Below, one piece after another: positions 43,295 through 53,199 of a DNA stretch of 64,000 nt (within the stretch, counting starts at the first letter, position 1; each line of letters starts with the position of its first letter). The position numbers were made by a program, and so were the translations under genes. Source of the DNA: Micrococcaceae bacterium Sec5.8 (lineage in GTDB: Bacteria > Actinomycetota > Actinomycetes > Actinomycetales > Micrococcaceae); assembly GCA_039636775.1 (NCBI GenBank), contig CP143429.1:3806956-3870955 (forward strand), in the 5' to 3' direction. The notes beneath the pieces were generated by a model that was not told the origin of the DNA, did no database searches, and worked only from the letters and a program-made list of their open reading frames with translations.

Positions 43295-44756
43295 GCGCGG
43301 CCGCCTTACGCCAGGGCAGCACGGATGCGGAGGGACGGAGCGGGTCTACCCGCAACCGGTCCGGAACGCCCGCAAACGGCCCGCCCTGCGGATCGTCCAT
43401 CCCGGAACGGCGGACTACGTCGTAACGGGGCTCCCAGAGGTCCCATGCGACCCGGGTCATCAAGTAGCCGATGGCGATCATGTGGAAGACCACGGCGAGT
43501 ACGTAATAGGGCATATCTATATTGTGCTGTGACACCCCGCCGCTCGTCACCTGCCCCAGATACAGCCAGACTGCCGCCCAGTGCAGACCCTCGAAGGTTT
43601 GCCAGATCAGGAAGTCACGCCAGCGCGGCCTGGCGAGGGCAAGCAGCGGGATGAGCCAGATGACGAATTGGGGAGAGTAGACCTTGTTGGTCAGGATAAA
43701 CGCGGCCACGATCAAAAAAACCAGCTGCGCCAGCCGGGGCCGCCGCGGCGCCGTCAGGGCCAGAATCCCGATCAGCACGCAGGCCAGCACAAACAGGTTC
43801 AGGGCCAGGGTGTTGACCACCGCGGCTTCGAGGGGGAGCCAGCCCAGCCGTCCGGCGACGAGGTTGTAGGCAAACCACGGCGAGCTGTAGCCGGCGGGCC
43901 GGTCTTCGGTGAACTGGTAGAAATACCGCCAGCCCGCAGGGTTGGCGAGGGCGACAGGGACGTTGACCGCCAGCCAGGCAGCGGCCGCGGCGCCGGCGGT
44001 GATCAGAAGGACACGGATCCGGCCGGTCCGCAGGGCCAGGAGCAAGATGGCTCCGAGGATGAGTACGGGGTAAAGCTTGGTTGCGGTGCCGAGTCCAATG
44101 AAGACCCCTGCCAGGACGAGCTTATTGCGCGAGAAGCAGTACATGCCCAGGGCCAACAGTCCCACAGCCCACATGTCCCAGTTGATGGTCCCGGCCAGGA
44201 TCATCCCGGGGGCCACGGCCACCATGGCAGCGTCCCAGGCCCGACGCCGGGCCATCCGTGCCGTGGCGAGCACCGTAATGATCCAGACGGCAGCGATCAG
44301 GGCGGCGTTCAGGTCAAAGTAGGCCAGGATCCGGCCGGCGGAGACGTCCCCTCCGGGGACCAACAGGGCCGTGGCGCCGGCGATAAACCCCATGAGGACG
44401 GGGTATTCGAACAACGCTCCCTGCGTGATGAAAGGGAAGGCACCCGCCCCGAGCCCGCGGTTCTTGAACAGCTCCGGAAAATCCGAATAGCAGGTGGCAT
44501 AGAACTGCCCCGGGGTTTCCCAGCCGTTGACCCGGCAGTAGGACTTGAAGACAATGCCAATCGCGGCTGCTATGACGGTCATCAGGATCAGGACGCGTTC
44601 CACGGTGAAAAATCCAGGGGAGACCGCGCCGGGGGCTGAACGGCGGCCCATCGGTCCCCCGACCAGTTCCGTAAAGTTCCGCAGCAGGGGATCGCTGCGG
44701 CTCGGGATGACCAGCCGGACACGTGTGCGGTGGTCCGGCGGCTTTGTCTCCTGCAT
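43287..44756 (-). CDS. GT87-type polyprenyl-phosphate-dependent membrane glycosyltransferase
   Basis: 489 residues with about ten membrane helices and a soluble N-terminus. The GT87/DUF2029 pattern is seen in RILAYFDLNAALIAAVWIITV and in the loop FKSYCRVNGWETPGQFYATC after the first helix. GT87 enzymes use polyprenol-phosphate mannose (or other sugars) to extend glycolipids outside the membrane. Coupled to the FAD oxidoreductase. A 714-base leader with structured elements precedes it. Confidence 0.78.
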   Translation of the reverse strand: MQETKPPDHRTRVRLVIPSRSDPLLRNFTELVGGPMGRRSAPGAVSPGFFTVERVLILMTVIAAAIGIVFKSYCRVNGWETPGQFYATCYSDFPELFKNRGLGAGAFPFITQGALFEYPVLMGFIAGATALLVPGGDVSAGRILAYFDLNAALIAAVWIITVLATARMARRRAWDAAMVAVAPGMILAGTINWDMWAVGLLALGMYCFSRNKLVLAGVFIGLGTATKLYPVLILGAILLLALRTGRIRVLLITAGAAAAAWLAVNVPVALANPAGWRYFYQFTEDRPAGYSSPWFAYNLVAGRLGWLPLEAAVVNTLALNLFVLACVLIGILALTAPRRPRLAQLVFLIVAAFILTNKVYSPQFVIWLIPLLALARPRWRDFLIWQTFEGLHWAAVWLYLGQVTSGGVSQHNIDMPYYVLAVVFHMIAIGYLMTRVAWDLWEPRYDVVRRSGMDDPQGGPFAGVPDRLRVDPLRPSASVLPWRKAAAHA

Positions 44757-45470
44757 GTCCCCGAGCTTACCGGGGCAACACCGGCTTGCCGCGCTGTGCC
44801 GGCGCGGGCGGCGGCAGGGGCGGCGGCCCGGCGATAACGGGTGGGCTGCCCACGCGTCGCCGCGCGGGCAGCCCGGGTTCCATTTTCGAGGTCAGTCATC
44901 AGTACTCCCTCGATGGCTGACGATGCCTCAACGGCTGAGGCCGTTGCGGTGCATGAGAAGAACGGCGTCTTCACGCCTCTGATCGAGGAGTTGTCCGCTG
45001 AACCGCGGGGGCGGCGGGCCGGGGGCCTCAGGTGCCGCAGGACTCTCCAGAGTTGCTGCTTCATGGTGGTCACCTCCCCCCGGCCGCACGGGATGCGTGG
45101 CTGGGTGGTGATACTGGCAATCGTCACGTCGGACGAAAGAATGGCTCCGGGACGCAGGGGACAGGATCCCAACAAGAAGCCGGGTTCCGAACTTCGGGGA
45201 TACGGCGCAGCCGCATGGCTCCGCCTGGCAGGTCTCACGTTACGACTGAGACAGTCAGTGTCGATGGAGCTCTGGTTCGGGCCCTGGATCCCTCATCGCG
45301 GAAGCCTGGCCGGAAACTGAAGGTCAGGAGACAGCCCGGCGGGTGTGAGGGCGCGGTTCAGCGTCAGAGGCCGGTGTGTCGGTGACGGAATGCATCCGTC
45401 CGCTAGTCAAAGAATGGAGCGGTTGGCCACCGAACTAATAAACTTTTCTGAAGTCTTTTCTAAACCTCAT
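44757..45470. other. 714-base region between GT87 and the histidine phosphatase
   Basis: No certain gene. The minus strand holds a strong ribosome site (GGGGGAGGTGACCACC) before an ATG at 45064; the frame starts MKQQLWRVLRH but runs on into GT87 in another phase (to 44588). On the plus strand a frame begins MADDASTAEAVAVHEKNG near 44913 without a ribosome site. Neither has recognisable similarity. An inverted repeat CAACGGC/GCCGTTG is at about 44929-44946 and a longer stem at 44843-44874. Confidence 0.5.
44843..44874 (-). promoter_or_regulatory. Long stem-loop with GNRA tetraloop in the GT87 leader
   Basis: Read on the minus strand, GGGCTGCCC pairs with GGGCAGCCC, a G-T wobble follows, then CGCG pairs with CGCG around the loop GCGA: a 14-bp stem with a GNRA tetraloop, starting about 90 bases before the GT87 ATG. 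Only the minus-strand version has the wobble and tetraloop, so it fits an RNA element of that transcript. No terminator T-tract follows. Confidence 0.55.
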
Positions 45471-46055
45471 TTATAGTCCCCACCGGACCACTGCCGGAGT
45501 TTTCTTATCCCAGCCGAGCGTGCAGACTTTTGCCGTTCCCAGGACGAAGTGCCGCCCTTCGTGCGGATCCAGCCCCAGCCACCGCGCGGTCAGGATCCTG
45601 GAGAAGTGCCCATGGGCCACGACCAGGACGTTGTCCAGGCCGGATTCCAGTACCCGCGCCACAATTTTGTCCGCGCGCGCGGCGACGTCGTCGAGGGCTT
45701 CGCCGTTCGGCACCCCGTGCGTCCAGACCAGGTACTCCGGGTTGTCCTTGCGGATAAGGTCCGAACTGATGCCTTCATAGTCGCCATAGTCCCACTCGAC
45801 GGCGAGCGGCTCCAGCTCGGCATCGGGAAAGCCTGCCAGCTCTGCGGTCCGGCGGGCCCGCCGCAGAGGGGACGTCAGGACCAGGTCAAAGTCGACGGCA
45901 TCGAGCACCTTGCGGGCCTCCACGGACTGCTGTTCGCCTTCGACCGTGAGCGGGAGGTCGGTGAGCCCGGTGTATTGGCCGCTTTTGGACCACTCGGTTT
46001 CGCCGTGCCGGAGAATCCACAGCTGCGGGCGGGGGCTGTTAGCAGATTCGATCAC
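45471..46055 (-). CDS. Histidine phosphatase family protein (phosphoglycerate mutase-like)
   Basis: 194 residues, GTG start, directly following the CCA-enzyme stop (TAAGTG), so co-transcribed. The catalytic RHGETEW motif is near residue 16, with the acidic HGVPNGEA and the second histidine in VVAHGHFSRI. Members dephosphorylate sugar phosphates or other small esters. It is shorter than glycolytic Gpm, so an acid-phosphatase/CobC-type role is likelier. Confidence 0.87.
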   Translation of the reverse strand: MIESANSPRPQLWILRHGETEWSKSGQYTGLTDLPLTVEGEQQSVEARKVLDAVDFDLVLTSPLRRARRTAELAGFPDAELEPLAVEWDYGDYEGISSDLIRKDNPEYLVWTHGVPNGEALDDVAARADKIVARVLESGLDNVLVVAHGHFSRILTARWLGLDPHEGRHFVLGTAKVCTLGWDKKTPAVVRWGL

Positions 46056-47522
46056 TTAGGACTCCTCAGTTGAGAGTGCGGAGGCGGACTCGGGCTGGGC
46101 CGCCCACCATTCCTGCAGTTTGGCCTCGGCCACGGCCGGATCCAACGGGCCGTGTTCCATCCGTTCTTCCAGCAGGAATTTGTAGGCACGCCCTACGACG
46201 GGGCCGGGCCTGAGTCCCAACAGTTCCATGATCCGGCCGCCGTCCAGGTCCGGCCGGACAGCTTCGAGGGACTCCTGCTCGCGCAGGGCAGCAATCCTCG
46301 CTTCAAGATCGTCATAAGCAAAGGCGAGCCGCTCAGCCTTGCGCTGGTTGCGGGTGGTCACATCCGAACGGGTCAACCGGTGCAGGCGTTCCAGGAGCGG
46401 ACCGGCGTCGGTGACGTAACGGCGGACGGCGGAATCGCTCCAGCCGGCGTCGCCGTAGCCGTAGAAACGCATGTGCAGCTCCACCAGCTTGGCAACAGCC
46501 TTCGTGGTGTCATTGTCGAACCGCAGCGCCTTCATTCGTTTTGTTGTCAGTTTGGACCCGACCATGTCGTGATGCCGGAAGCTCACCGCGCCGCCCGGTT
46601 CGAAACGGCGCGTGGCCGGCTTCCCGACGTCGTGCATCAACGCCGCAAACCGCAACACGAAATCTGGAGCGGGCACAGCACCGTCGTCAGCCGTTTCGAG
46701 TGCGGCCGCCTGCTCCAGGACCTGGAGCGAGTGCTGGTAGACGTCCTTATGGCGGTGGTGTTCATCGGACTCCAGGCGCAGGGCGGAAACCTCGGGCAGC
46801 ACGAAATCGGCCAGTCCCGTGTCCACCAGCAAGTCAACCCCGGCCCGCGGGTGCGCCGCGCAAATGAGCTTGACGAGCTCCTCACGAACGCGTTCGGCGG
46901 AAATCATGGTGATCCTTTCCGCCATCCTGGACATTGCGGCACGCACATCCTCGTGCACCGTGATCCCCAGCTGCGCGGCGAACCGCGCCGCGCGCATCAT
47001 GCGCAGCGGATCGTCGGAGAAGGAGGATTCGGGTGCTCCCGGGGTGGCCAGGATCGACCCATGAAGGTCCCGGACCCCGCCGAACGGATCCACAAGCTCC
47101 AGTGCCGGCAGGCGCAACGCCATTGCGTTGATGGTGAAGTCACGGCGCAGCAGGTCATCCGTCAGCGACTTTCCGAACGCGACGACGGGTTTGCGGGAGT
47201 CGTGATCGTATGCCTCGGCGCGGTAGGTGGTGATTTCTATCTGAAAGCCGGCCTTGCGCATTCCGATGGTGCCGAAGGCACGCCCGATCTCCCAGAAGTT
47301 ATCAGCCCACTTCTTGATCAGGGCCACCGTCTGGTCCGGGGTGGCATCGGTGGTGAAGTCCAGGTCAGGGGAGATCCGGCCCAGGAAGAGATCGCGGACG
47401 GGTCCGCCCACCAGGGACAGCTCGTGGCCGGCATCCACGAACCGCTGCCCCAGCTCGAGGACCACCGGGTCTACCTGGAAGTCAACAGTGTGCGGGTCAG
47501 TCTGGTGATGTGCATGCGCCAT
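46056..47522 (-). CDS. cca: CCA tRNA nucleotidyltransferase
   Basis: 488 residues. N-terminal polymerase head has GGPVRDLFLGRISPDLDFTT with the catalytic DxD; a neck domain follows, then an HD domain with FAALMHDVGKP. It adds CCA to tRNA 3' ends, or may be a related poly(A) polymerase-like form in this branch. In mycobacteria pcnA/cca lies beside the same NUDIX-murJ block, supporting synteny. Divergent from the NUDIX gene. Confidence 0.9.
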   Translation of the reverse strand: MAHAHHQTDPHTVDFQVDPVVLELGQRFVDAGHELSLVGGPVRDLFLGRISPDLDFTTDATPDQTVALIKKWADNFWEIGRAFGTIGMRKAGFQIEITTYRAEAYDHDSRKPVVAFGKSLTDDLLRRDFTINAMALRLPALELVDPFGGVRDLHGSILATPGAPESSFSDDPLRMMRAARFAAQLGITVHEDVRAAMSRMAERITMISAERVREELVKLICAAHPRAGVDLLVDTGLADFVLPEVSALRLESDEHHRHKDVYQHSLQVLEQAAALETADDGAVPAPDFVLRFAALMHDVGKPATRRFEPGGAVSFRHHDMVGSKLTTKRMKALRFDNDTTKAVAKLVELHMRFYGYGDAGWSDSAVRRYVTDAGPLLERLHRLTRSDVTTRNQRKAERLAFAYDDLEARIAALREQESLEAVRPDLDGGRIMELLGLRPGPVVGRAYKFLLEERMEHGPLDPAVAEAKLQEWWAAQPESASALSTEES

Positions 47523-47692
47523 AGTTTCTTAAGCTTGTCAGAAATCCCGGCCAGCACCACACCGAACCCTTCTGAAGTCCGGCCGCTGGCGTCGAAGATG
47601 TGGGTGGCAGGGGCAATCCACTTTCCCGGCCGTCCACTTTCCTGTCATGTTTAGGTCATCAAGTGCGGACAAGAGTCGTTAGAGTGGACTTC

Positions 47693-48241
47693 ATGGCCCA
47701 TCCCGTACCGAGCGCTCCTGGCAGGAGGACAAACGCACCGTTGCCCTCGGCAATCGGTGCAAATGTCGCGCCGGTGCAGCACTCCGGGCAGGCCTCCCTT
47801 CCCACTGTGGAGGAAATCTCTGCCGGCGGCGTCGTCGTGGATACTTCCGACGCCGAACTCCGCGTGGCGATCATTGCCCGCCTAAACCGCGGCGGGCGGC
47901 TGGAATGGTGCCTGCCGAAAGGTCATCCGGAAGGCAAGGAAAGCAACGAGGAAGCCGCCGTACGTGAAATCGCGGAGGAAACCGGCATCGAGGGCAAGAT
48001 CCTCGCGCCGCTGGGCAGCATCGACTACTGGTTCACGGTCAGCGGGCACCGCGTCCATAAAACCGTCCACCACTATCTGTTGCAGGCCACCGGCGGGGAA
48101 CTGACCATCGAGAACGATCCGGACAAGGAAGCCGTCGACGTCGCCTGGGTTCCCATCAACGAACTGGCACGGAAGTTGTCCTTCCCGAACGAGCGCCGCA
48201 TCGCCGACCTCGCCAAGGAAGTACTTCCGGAGCGCCGCTAG
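47693..48241 (+). CDS. NUDIX hydrolase
   Basis: 182 residues from the ATG at 47693; the open frame further back is not conserved. The NUDIX box spans residues 77-99 (GHPEGKESNEEAAVREIAEE). It hydrolyses nucleoside diphosphates linked to another group; substrate unknown. A TAGAGT element at 47680-47685, 7 bases before the ATG and no ribosome site, suggest a leaderless mRNA. The place matches mycobacterial mutT4-like genes ahead of murJ. Confidence 0.85.
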   Translation: MAHPVPSAPGRRTNAPLPSAIGANVAPVQHSGQASLPTVEEISAGGVVVDTSDAELRVAIIARLNRGGRLEWCLPKGHPEGKESNEEAAVREIAEETGIEGKILAPLGSIDYWFTVSGHRVHKTVHHYLLQATGGELTIENDPDKEAVDVAWVPINELARKLSFPNERRIADLAKEVLPERR

Positions 48242-48301
48242 GGCCACGCGGGCCTGCGAGCGGGATGTGGATAGCACCTTTTGCCCTGCCCGGGTGAGAC
48301 G

Positions 48302-50293
48302 ATGAAGACAATGTCATCCGCCAAACCCACCCCCGCGCCCCCCGGTCCTGCCGATTCCAAAGCCGTCCAATCCGGAGAAGTCCGTTCCAGTGCCATCATG
48401 GCTGCAGGAACGCTGGTTTCGCGTTTCCTGGGATTCGCCAAGACCTGGATGCTGGCGGCCGCCCTCGGCCTGGGCTCCACCGTCAACGACACCTTCATCA
48501 ACGCGAACAACCTGCCGAACCTGATTTTCCTGCTGGTTGCCGGCGGGGTGTTCAATGCTGTCCTGGTGCCGCAGATCATCAAGGCAAGCAAGGCCCCGGA
48601 CAGGGGAGCGGACTACATCAGCCGGCTGCTGACTCTGGCAGTCCTGATCCTCTTGACCCTCACGCTGCTGGTCACCCTGCTGGCACCGTGGGTTATCCAA
48701 CTGACCACTCAGGGCTACTCGCCGCAACAGAAGGCCCTCGCGGTCACGTTCGCTTTCTGGTGCCTGCCGCAGATCTTCTTCTACGGCCTCTACGCCCTGC
48801 TGACCCAGGTCCTTAACGCCCATGGCGCCTTCGGGCCTGCGATGTGGGCGCCCATCCTCAACAACATTGTCGCCATTGCCGGATTGGGCATGTTCATCGG
48901 CATTATGGGAACCAACGCGGTCAATCCCCATACTCTTGATACCTGGAACTCCACCCAGACCCTGCTCGTGGCCGGGTTCTCCACCATCGGCGTAATGGCC
49001 CAGACCGCCATCTTGTTGGTCCCTGTCTTCCGCCTCAGGCTCGGTCTCCGGCCTCGATTCGGCTGGCGGGGCGTGGGTCTGGGCCAGGCCGCCAAGCTCA
49101 GTGTCTGGACTCTGGCAACGGCCGCCGTCGGGCAGTTGGCATTCCTGTATGTCATGCGCATCGCCACGATCCCGGGAGCGGAACGGCTCCGGCTGGAACA
49201 GGCCGGCGATCCGGCGGCGAAGTCTTTGCCGGGGAACGCTGTGCTCGAAGTGGCGAGCCAGCTCTACCTGCTCCCGCACTCCATCATCGCCCTGTCCCTG
49301 GCCACGGTGCTGTTCAACCGGATGACCCGTGCCTCACAGGACGGCGACCAGGCAGCGCTGCGCGACGCGCTCTCCCGCGGGTTGCGCACCATGGCCGTGG
49401 CGACGGTGTTCGGGGCACTGGCCCTCTTCGCCCTCGCGGGACCGCTGGGGATGTTCTTCTCCGGCAATGTGCCCCAGGACGGCGTCATGCTGGCGCAAAC
49501 CCTGACCATTTTGGCTCTCAGCACACCGTTCATGAGCGCCAACTTCATGATGTCCCGGGTGTTTTATGCCAACGAGGATGCCCGGACGCCGTTCTTCATT
49601 CAACTGGTGCTGGCCCTCGTCAACGTTGTTGCCGCCTTCTCCATCCAGTTTCTCCCATTCGATCAGATCATTTTCGCCATCGCCGCGCTCTACACCGGCG
49701 GTAATATCCTCTCCGTGATCGTCAGTGCGATCTTCCTGCGGCGGCTTCTCGGGCATCTCGACGGTCCACGGATCGCCAACGCCTATATCCGGATGGGCTA
49801 TGCCGCGTTGGGTTCCGCCCTCACCGGAGCCGGCGCTTTGTGGCTGCTGGGAAGCTACAACAGGGAGGGCTTTGCCTGGAGCTCACCCATCGCGGCTCTG
49901 GTGACGATCGCCGTCGTCGGTCCCGTCATGCTGGCGGCCTACCTGCTCCTTTTGAAGTTGTTCCGCGTGACTGAGCTCAGCGACCTGCTGCAGCCGCTGC
50001 TGACCCGGCTGCGCCGCCGGCCGGCCGGAGAGTCCGGGTCCGCAGATCTTTCAGACATCCCCGCAGCGGCGCGGCCCCGGCCGGAAAGAGCGACCGTATC
50101 CGTAGATACGGGCCTTATTCCGAGAATCTCGGGGGAATTCGACGCCGCGTCCTTCCGCGCCGGGCCCGACCTGGACGAACGCGATGAACGGAGCGGACGC
50201 GCTGGACCGGAGGGCGGGTCCCTACCTGCCGAGGAGGAGCCCGGCCCCGCGGGCCACAGCCCCGATGTCCCTTTCGGCGGTGAGAAGAAATAA
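48302..50293 (+). CDS. murJ: Lipid II flippase MurJ (MviN)
   Basis: 663 residues from the ATG at 48302; an ATG at 48311 is an alternative. Typical MurJ with about fourteen membrane helices (SRFLGFAKTWMLAAALGLGS near the N-terminus; NANNLPNLIFLLVAGGVFNA). It flips lipid-linked peptidoglycan precursor. A cytoplasmic C-terminal tail of ~100 residues, charged and disordered, follows the last helix, but the pseudokinase and extracellular domains of mycobacterial MviN are absent here and encoded by the next gene. Confidence 0.92.
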   Translation: MKTMSSAKPTPAPPGPADSKAVQSGEVRSSAIMAAGTLVSRFLGFAKTWMLAAALGLGSTVNDTFINANNLPNLIFLLVAGGVFNAVLVPQIIKASKAPDRGADYISRLLTLAVLILLTLTLLVTLLAPWVIQLTTQGYSPQQKALAVTFAFWCLPQIFFYGLYALLTQVLNAHGAFGPAMWAPILNNIVAIAGLGMFIGIMGTNAVNPHTLDTWNSTQTLLVAGFSTIGVMAQTAILLVPVFRLRLGLRPRFGWRGVGLGQAAKLSVWTLATAAVGQLAFLYVMRIATIPGAERLRLEQAGDPAAKSLPGNAVLEVASQLYLLPHSIIALSLATVLFNRMTRASQDGDQAALRDALSRGLRTMAVATVFGALALFALAGPLGMFFSGNVPQDGVMLAQTLTILALSTPFMSANFMMSRVFYANEDARTPFFIQLVLALVNVVAAFSIQFLPFDQIIFAIAALYTGGNILSVIVSAIFLRRLLGHLDGPRIANAYIRMGYAALGSALTGAGALWLLGSYNREGFAWSSPIAALVTIAVVGPVMLAAYLLLLKLFRVTELSDLLQPLLTRLRRRPAGESGSADLSDIPAAARPRPERATVSVDTGLIPRISGEFDAASFRAGPDLDERDERSGRAGPEGGSLPAEEEPGPAGHSPDVPFGGEKK

Positions 50294-50468
50294 TACGAAC
50301 AGGTGGGGTACTCGGGGCCGTGCTTCCGTGGCCGGGACAGTGCATCGGCTAGGATCGAAGACTAATAAGGGGAGTTGCAGACCACGGGTTCTACCGGCTT
50401 GCCGGGCGGCGTGCGGTCACTGCTGAAGCGATTAGTCCAGCAGCTCCCGGACTGTCTAGGAGGAACCC

Positions 50469-52016
50469 GTGTCCCACCCGATCGATGTCGGATCAGTACT
50501 AGGTGGCCGCTACAAGGTCACTGCCACCGTACTGACCTCGCATGACCAGGATCTGGTGCTGGACGGAGTGGACCAGGTGCTCAACCGTTCCGTGAGCATC
50601 CTGGTGGCCGGGCCCGGCAACGCGGATCAAGTCGCGCAAAGTGCCCGGGAAGTTGCCACCGGCGAACGTCCCGGCAGCGTGCAGGTCCTCGACCTCGGGG
50701 TCAGTGATGCCACCACTTACCTCATCACGAACCACACGTCGGCCGCTGACCTGCTGGACCTCGTGGTGTCCTCCAACCCGCCGTACGTTGAACCGTTCTT
50801 TACCGACACGCTGGGCAGCGAAATCTTCGGACAGCCGCGTTCCCACGAGCCCGAAACTTACGACGGGCTCTACGAGGAGGAAGACACAGACACCGGGTAC
50901 ATCAACTACGGGCAGCACCAACGTCCCGCTGTTCAAGCACCGGATGCAGGACTGGCTGTTTCTCCTGCATCCACTGACCATCCGGCGGCGCCGGCAGCCG
51001 CCGGGGCAGCAACGCTTGCCGGTGCCGCAGGAGCCGGCGCGGCGATCTCATCCAAGGGCAGGTCGCCCCAGACCACGCCCCGGGACGCAACACCCCAACC
51101 CACGGCCCCCCAGCCGGTGCAGGATGGGGTCCCGGTCTCCTCCGGCTCCCAGGCTTCCGCAGCCGAGGCGCCCGCAGCGGCCCCCAAAGTTTCACTGTGG
51201 TCTGAGAACGACTACGATCAACCCACTCCCGGGAACCGGGAGATCTCCGACGACGACCACGCCACGGCCCCTGCCACGGCCGACCACGCCCCCGGATTTT
51301 TTCCGGGCTCGGCCCGGGACAACGGCTCGCCCGCCGACAACGAGGACAGCAAGGACCAGGAACCCCACCGTGAGCCCCGGTCCATGCGCTGGTTGGTGGG
51401 GGGGCTCCTGGCCGCTGTCCTCGTGGTCGGACTGGTGCTCGCCGTGACCAACCTCGGAAGCTTGTTTAAGACGACGCCGCAGCCTGCCGCGGGCGGCCCA
51501 GCGTCCACCAGCGCCCCCGATACCGCCCCGGCTGAGCCGTCGGGCACCGCCAGTCCTGCACCGGCCGCCGGTCCGCCCGCCGTCGAAAGCGTCACACGGC
51601 TCGGCAACTTCGATTTCGCTGGAACTTACGACGGCGACCTCGTCAAAACCTTCGACGGCAACGCTGCCAGCTACTGGTCGGAGATGGAATTCGCCACCGA
51701 CAACTGGGGCGGCCTTGCGACCGAGGTTCCGCTCGTCGTCAAGCTCAAGGGCCCCTCCCAGGTCTCCTCGGTGACCTTGAGCCAGTTGGGTGCCTCCGGC
51801 GGAAGCATTAGCGTTTACACCAACGACCGACCTTCCCTTGAGGGTGCCAGGCAGGTAGGCAGCAACAGCTTCACCTCACCGGACCTGACCATGCCGCTGC
51901 CGGAACCAACGACGGCGCAATACGTCATAGTTTCCATCAAGACCCTTCCCAAGCTCGCGGCCCCGAAAACGCGCTACGGATACGGACTGCGCCTGGCCGA
52001 GATCAAGGTTCAGTAG
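50469..52016 (+). CDS. Pseudokinase-like membrane protein, MurJ partner
   Basis: 515 residues, GTG start behind AGGAGGA. The N-terminal ~110 residues read like a degenerate kinase N-lobe ([33 protein letters not shown]) with no catalytic motifs. A long Ala/Pro/Thr-rich region follows, one membrane helix ([20 protein letters not shown], about 305-325), then a C-terminal extracellular domain of ~140 residues resembling that of mycobacterial MviN. Together with murJ it reproduces the domains of Rv3910 in two genes. It likely receives a phosphorylation/FHA-type signal and regulates MurJ. Confidence 0.75.
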   Translation: MSHPIDVGSVLGGRYKVTATVLTSHDQDLVLDGVDQVLNRSVSILVAGPGNADQVAQSAREVATGERPGSVQVLDLGVSDATTYLITNHTSAADLLDLVVSSNPPYVEPFFTDTLGSEIFGQPRSHEPETYDGLYEEEDTDTGYINYGQHQRPAVQAPDAGLAVSPASTDHPAAPAAAGAATLAGAAGAGAAISSKGRSPQTTPRDATPQPTAPQPVQDGVPVSSGSQASAAEAPAAAPKVSLWSENDYDQPTPGNREISDDDHATAPATADHAPGFFPGSARDNGSPADNEDSKDQEPHREPRSMRWLVGGLLAAVLVVGLVLAVTNLGSLFKTTPQPAAGGPASTSAPDTAPAEPSGTASPAPAAGPPAVESVTRLGNFDFAGTYDGDLVKTFDGNAASYWSEMEFATDNWGGLATEVPLVVKLKGPSQVSSVTLSQLGASGGSISVYTNDRPSLEGARQVGSNSFTSPDLTMPLPEPTTAQYVIVSIKTLPKLAAPKTRYGYGLRLAEIKVQ

Positions 52017-52117
52017 GGCCCTGCCGCCCGGCAGCGGCGCCGGCAATCCGGGACGCAAGCATGCACCCGTCGGGGGGCGGTCGCGTGAGGTGTCACTCTG
52101 GGGTGCCCGGCACCGCC

Positions 52118-52144
52118 GGAATATTCAATACCAAGTAGTAGTTG
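52118..52144 (+). promoter_or_regulatory. SigR/SigH-type promoter of trxBA
   Basis: GGAAT at 52118-52122 and GTTG at 52141-52144 are separated by exactly 18 bases, matching GGAAT-N18-GTT of the thiol-stress ECF sigma factors (SigR in Streptomyces, SigH in mycobacteria), whose classical target is trxBA. Transcription would start near 52150. Confidence 0.7.
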
Positions 52145-52203
52145 TGCCATGTGGCCGGCCCATCCAGGCGGGCGCATCGACAAAGGAAGAGGTTCACCGC
52201 TTA

Positions 52204-53160
52204 GTGAGCACCGTAGAAAACACCGCGTCCGACGTACGTGATGTCATCATCGTCGGCTCCGGCCCCGCTGGCTACACCGCCGCGGTGTACACGGCGCGCG
52301 CCAACCTGAAGCCACTGCTGCTGGCCGGGTCCGTGACGGCTGGCGGAGAGCTGATGAACACTACCGATGTTGAAAACTATCCCGGCTTTCCGGAGGGCAT
52401 CATGGGCCCGGACCTGATGGAGAACTTCGAAAAGCAGGCCGCCCGCTTCGGCACCGAGATCCAGTTCGAGGATGTGACCGCCCTTGATCTGGACGGCGAT
52501 ATCAAGACCGTCACCACCGGCTCCGGGGAAACCTTCCGGGCGCGCTCCATCATTCTCTCCACCGGTTCGGCCTACCGCGAGCTTGGCCTGCCTAACGAGA
52601 AACGTCTCTCCGGCCATGGTGTCAGCTGGTGCGCAACCTGCGATGGTTTCTTTTTCAAGGATCAGGACATCGCCGTCGTCGGCGGTGGCGACTCCGCCAT
52701 GGAAGAAGCTCTGTTCCTCACCAAGTTCGCGAGGACGGTCACGGTGGTCCACCGCCGCGACACCCTCCGGGCCTCCAAAATCATGGCGGACCGCGCTCTC
52801 GCCCACGAGAAGATCAGCTTCATCTGGAACAGCGGCGTCGAGGACGTTCTGGGCGAGAACAAGGTAACCGGCCTTCGACTGAAAAACCTCCTCGACGGTG
52901 CCGAGACCCAGCTTGCCGTTACCGGCGTTTTCGTGGCAATCGGCAACGATCCCCGCACCGATCTCGTGAAGGGGAAGCTTGACCTGACGGCCGAGGGGAC
53001 CATCGCGGTCGCGGGCCGCAGTTCAAAGACCAGCCTCAAGGGTGTCTTTGCAGCCGGTGACGTCATCGACCCCACTTACCGCCAGGCGATCACGGCCTCA
53101 GGGTCCGGCTGCGTCGCCGCAGTTGACGTCGAGCACTACCTCGCCGACCTTGACGCCTAA
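52204..53160 (+). CDS. trxB: Thioredoxin reductase
   Basis: 318 residues from the GTG at 52204; the earlier in-frame ATG at 52090 would place the promoter inside the gene. FAD motif [15 protein letters not shown] at the N-terminus, redox pair C143/C146 in [11 protein letters not shown], and NADPH motif [12 protein letters not shown]. It reduces thioredoxin with NADPH. Coupled to trxA, 39 bases downstream, and preceded by a SigR-type promoter. Confidence 0.95.
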   Translation: MSTVENTASDVRDVIIVGSGPAGYTAAVYTARANLKPLLLAGSVTAGGELMNTTDVENYPGFPEGIMGPDLMENFEKQAARFGTEIQFEDVTALDLDGDIKTVTTGSGETFRARSIILSTGSAYRELGLPNEKRLSGHGVSWCATCDGFFFKDQDIAVVGGGDSAMEEALFLTKFARTVTVVHRRDTLRASKIMADRALAHEKISFIWNSGVEDVLGENKVTGLRLKNLLDGAETQLAVTGVFVAIGNDPRTDLVKGKLDLTAEGTIAVAGRSSKTSLKGVFAAGDVIDPTYRQAITASGSGCVAAVDVEHYLADLDA

Positions 53161-53199
53161 ACGGCGCACCAAGCCATCAACCGAGAGAAAGACAGGACT

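Noticed and set aside
45100-45330. Possible Mg2+ (M-box) riboswitch in the GT87 leader
   Set aside because: One stretch on the minus strand resembles the start of the M-box (CGTAACGTGAGAC) but the remaining conserved elements do not match.
46152-47654. 500-codon plus-strand frame opposite the CCA enzyme
   Set aside because: Antisense shadow; the minus strand carries the CCA enzyme with its catalytic motif and HD domain.
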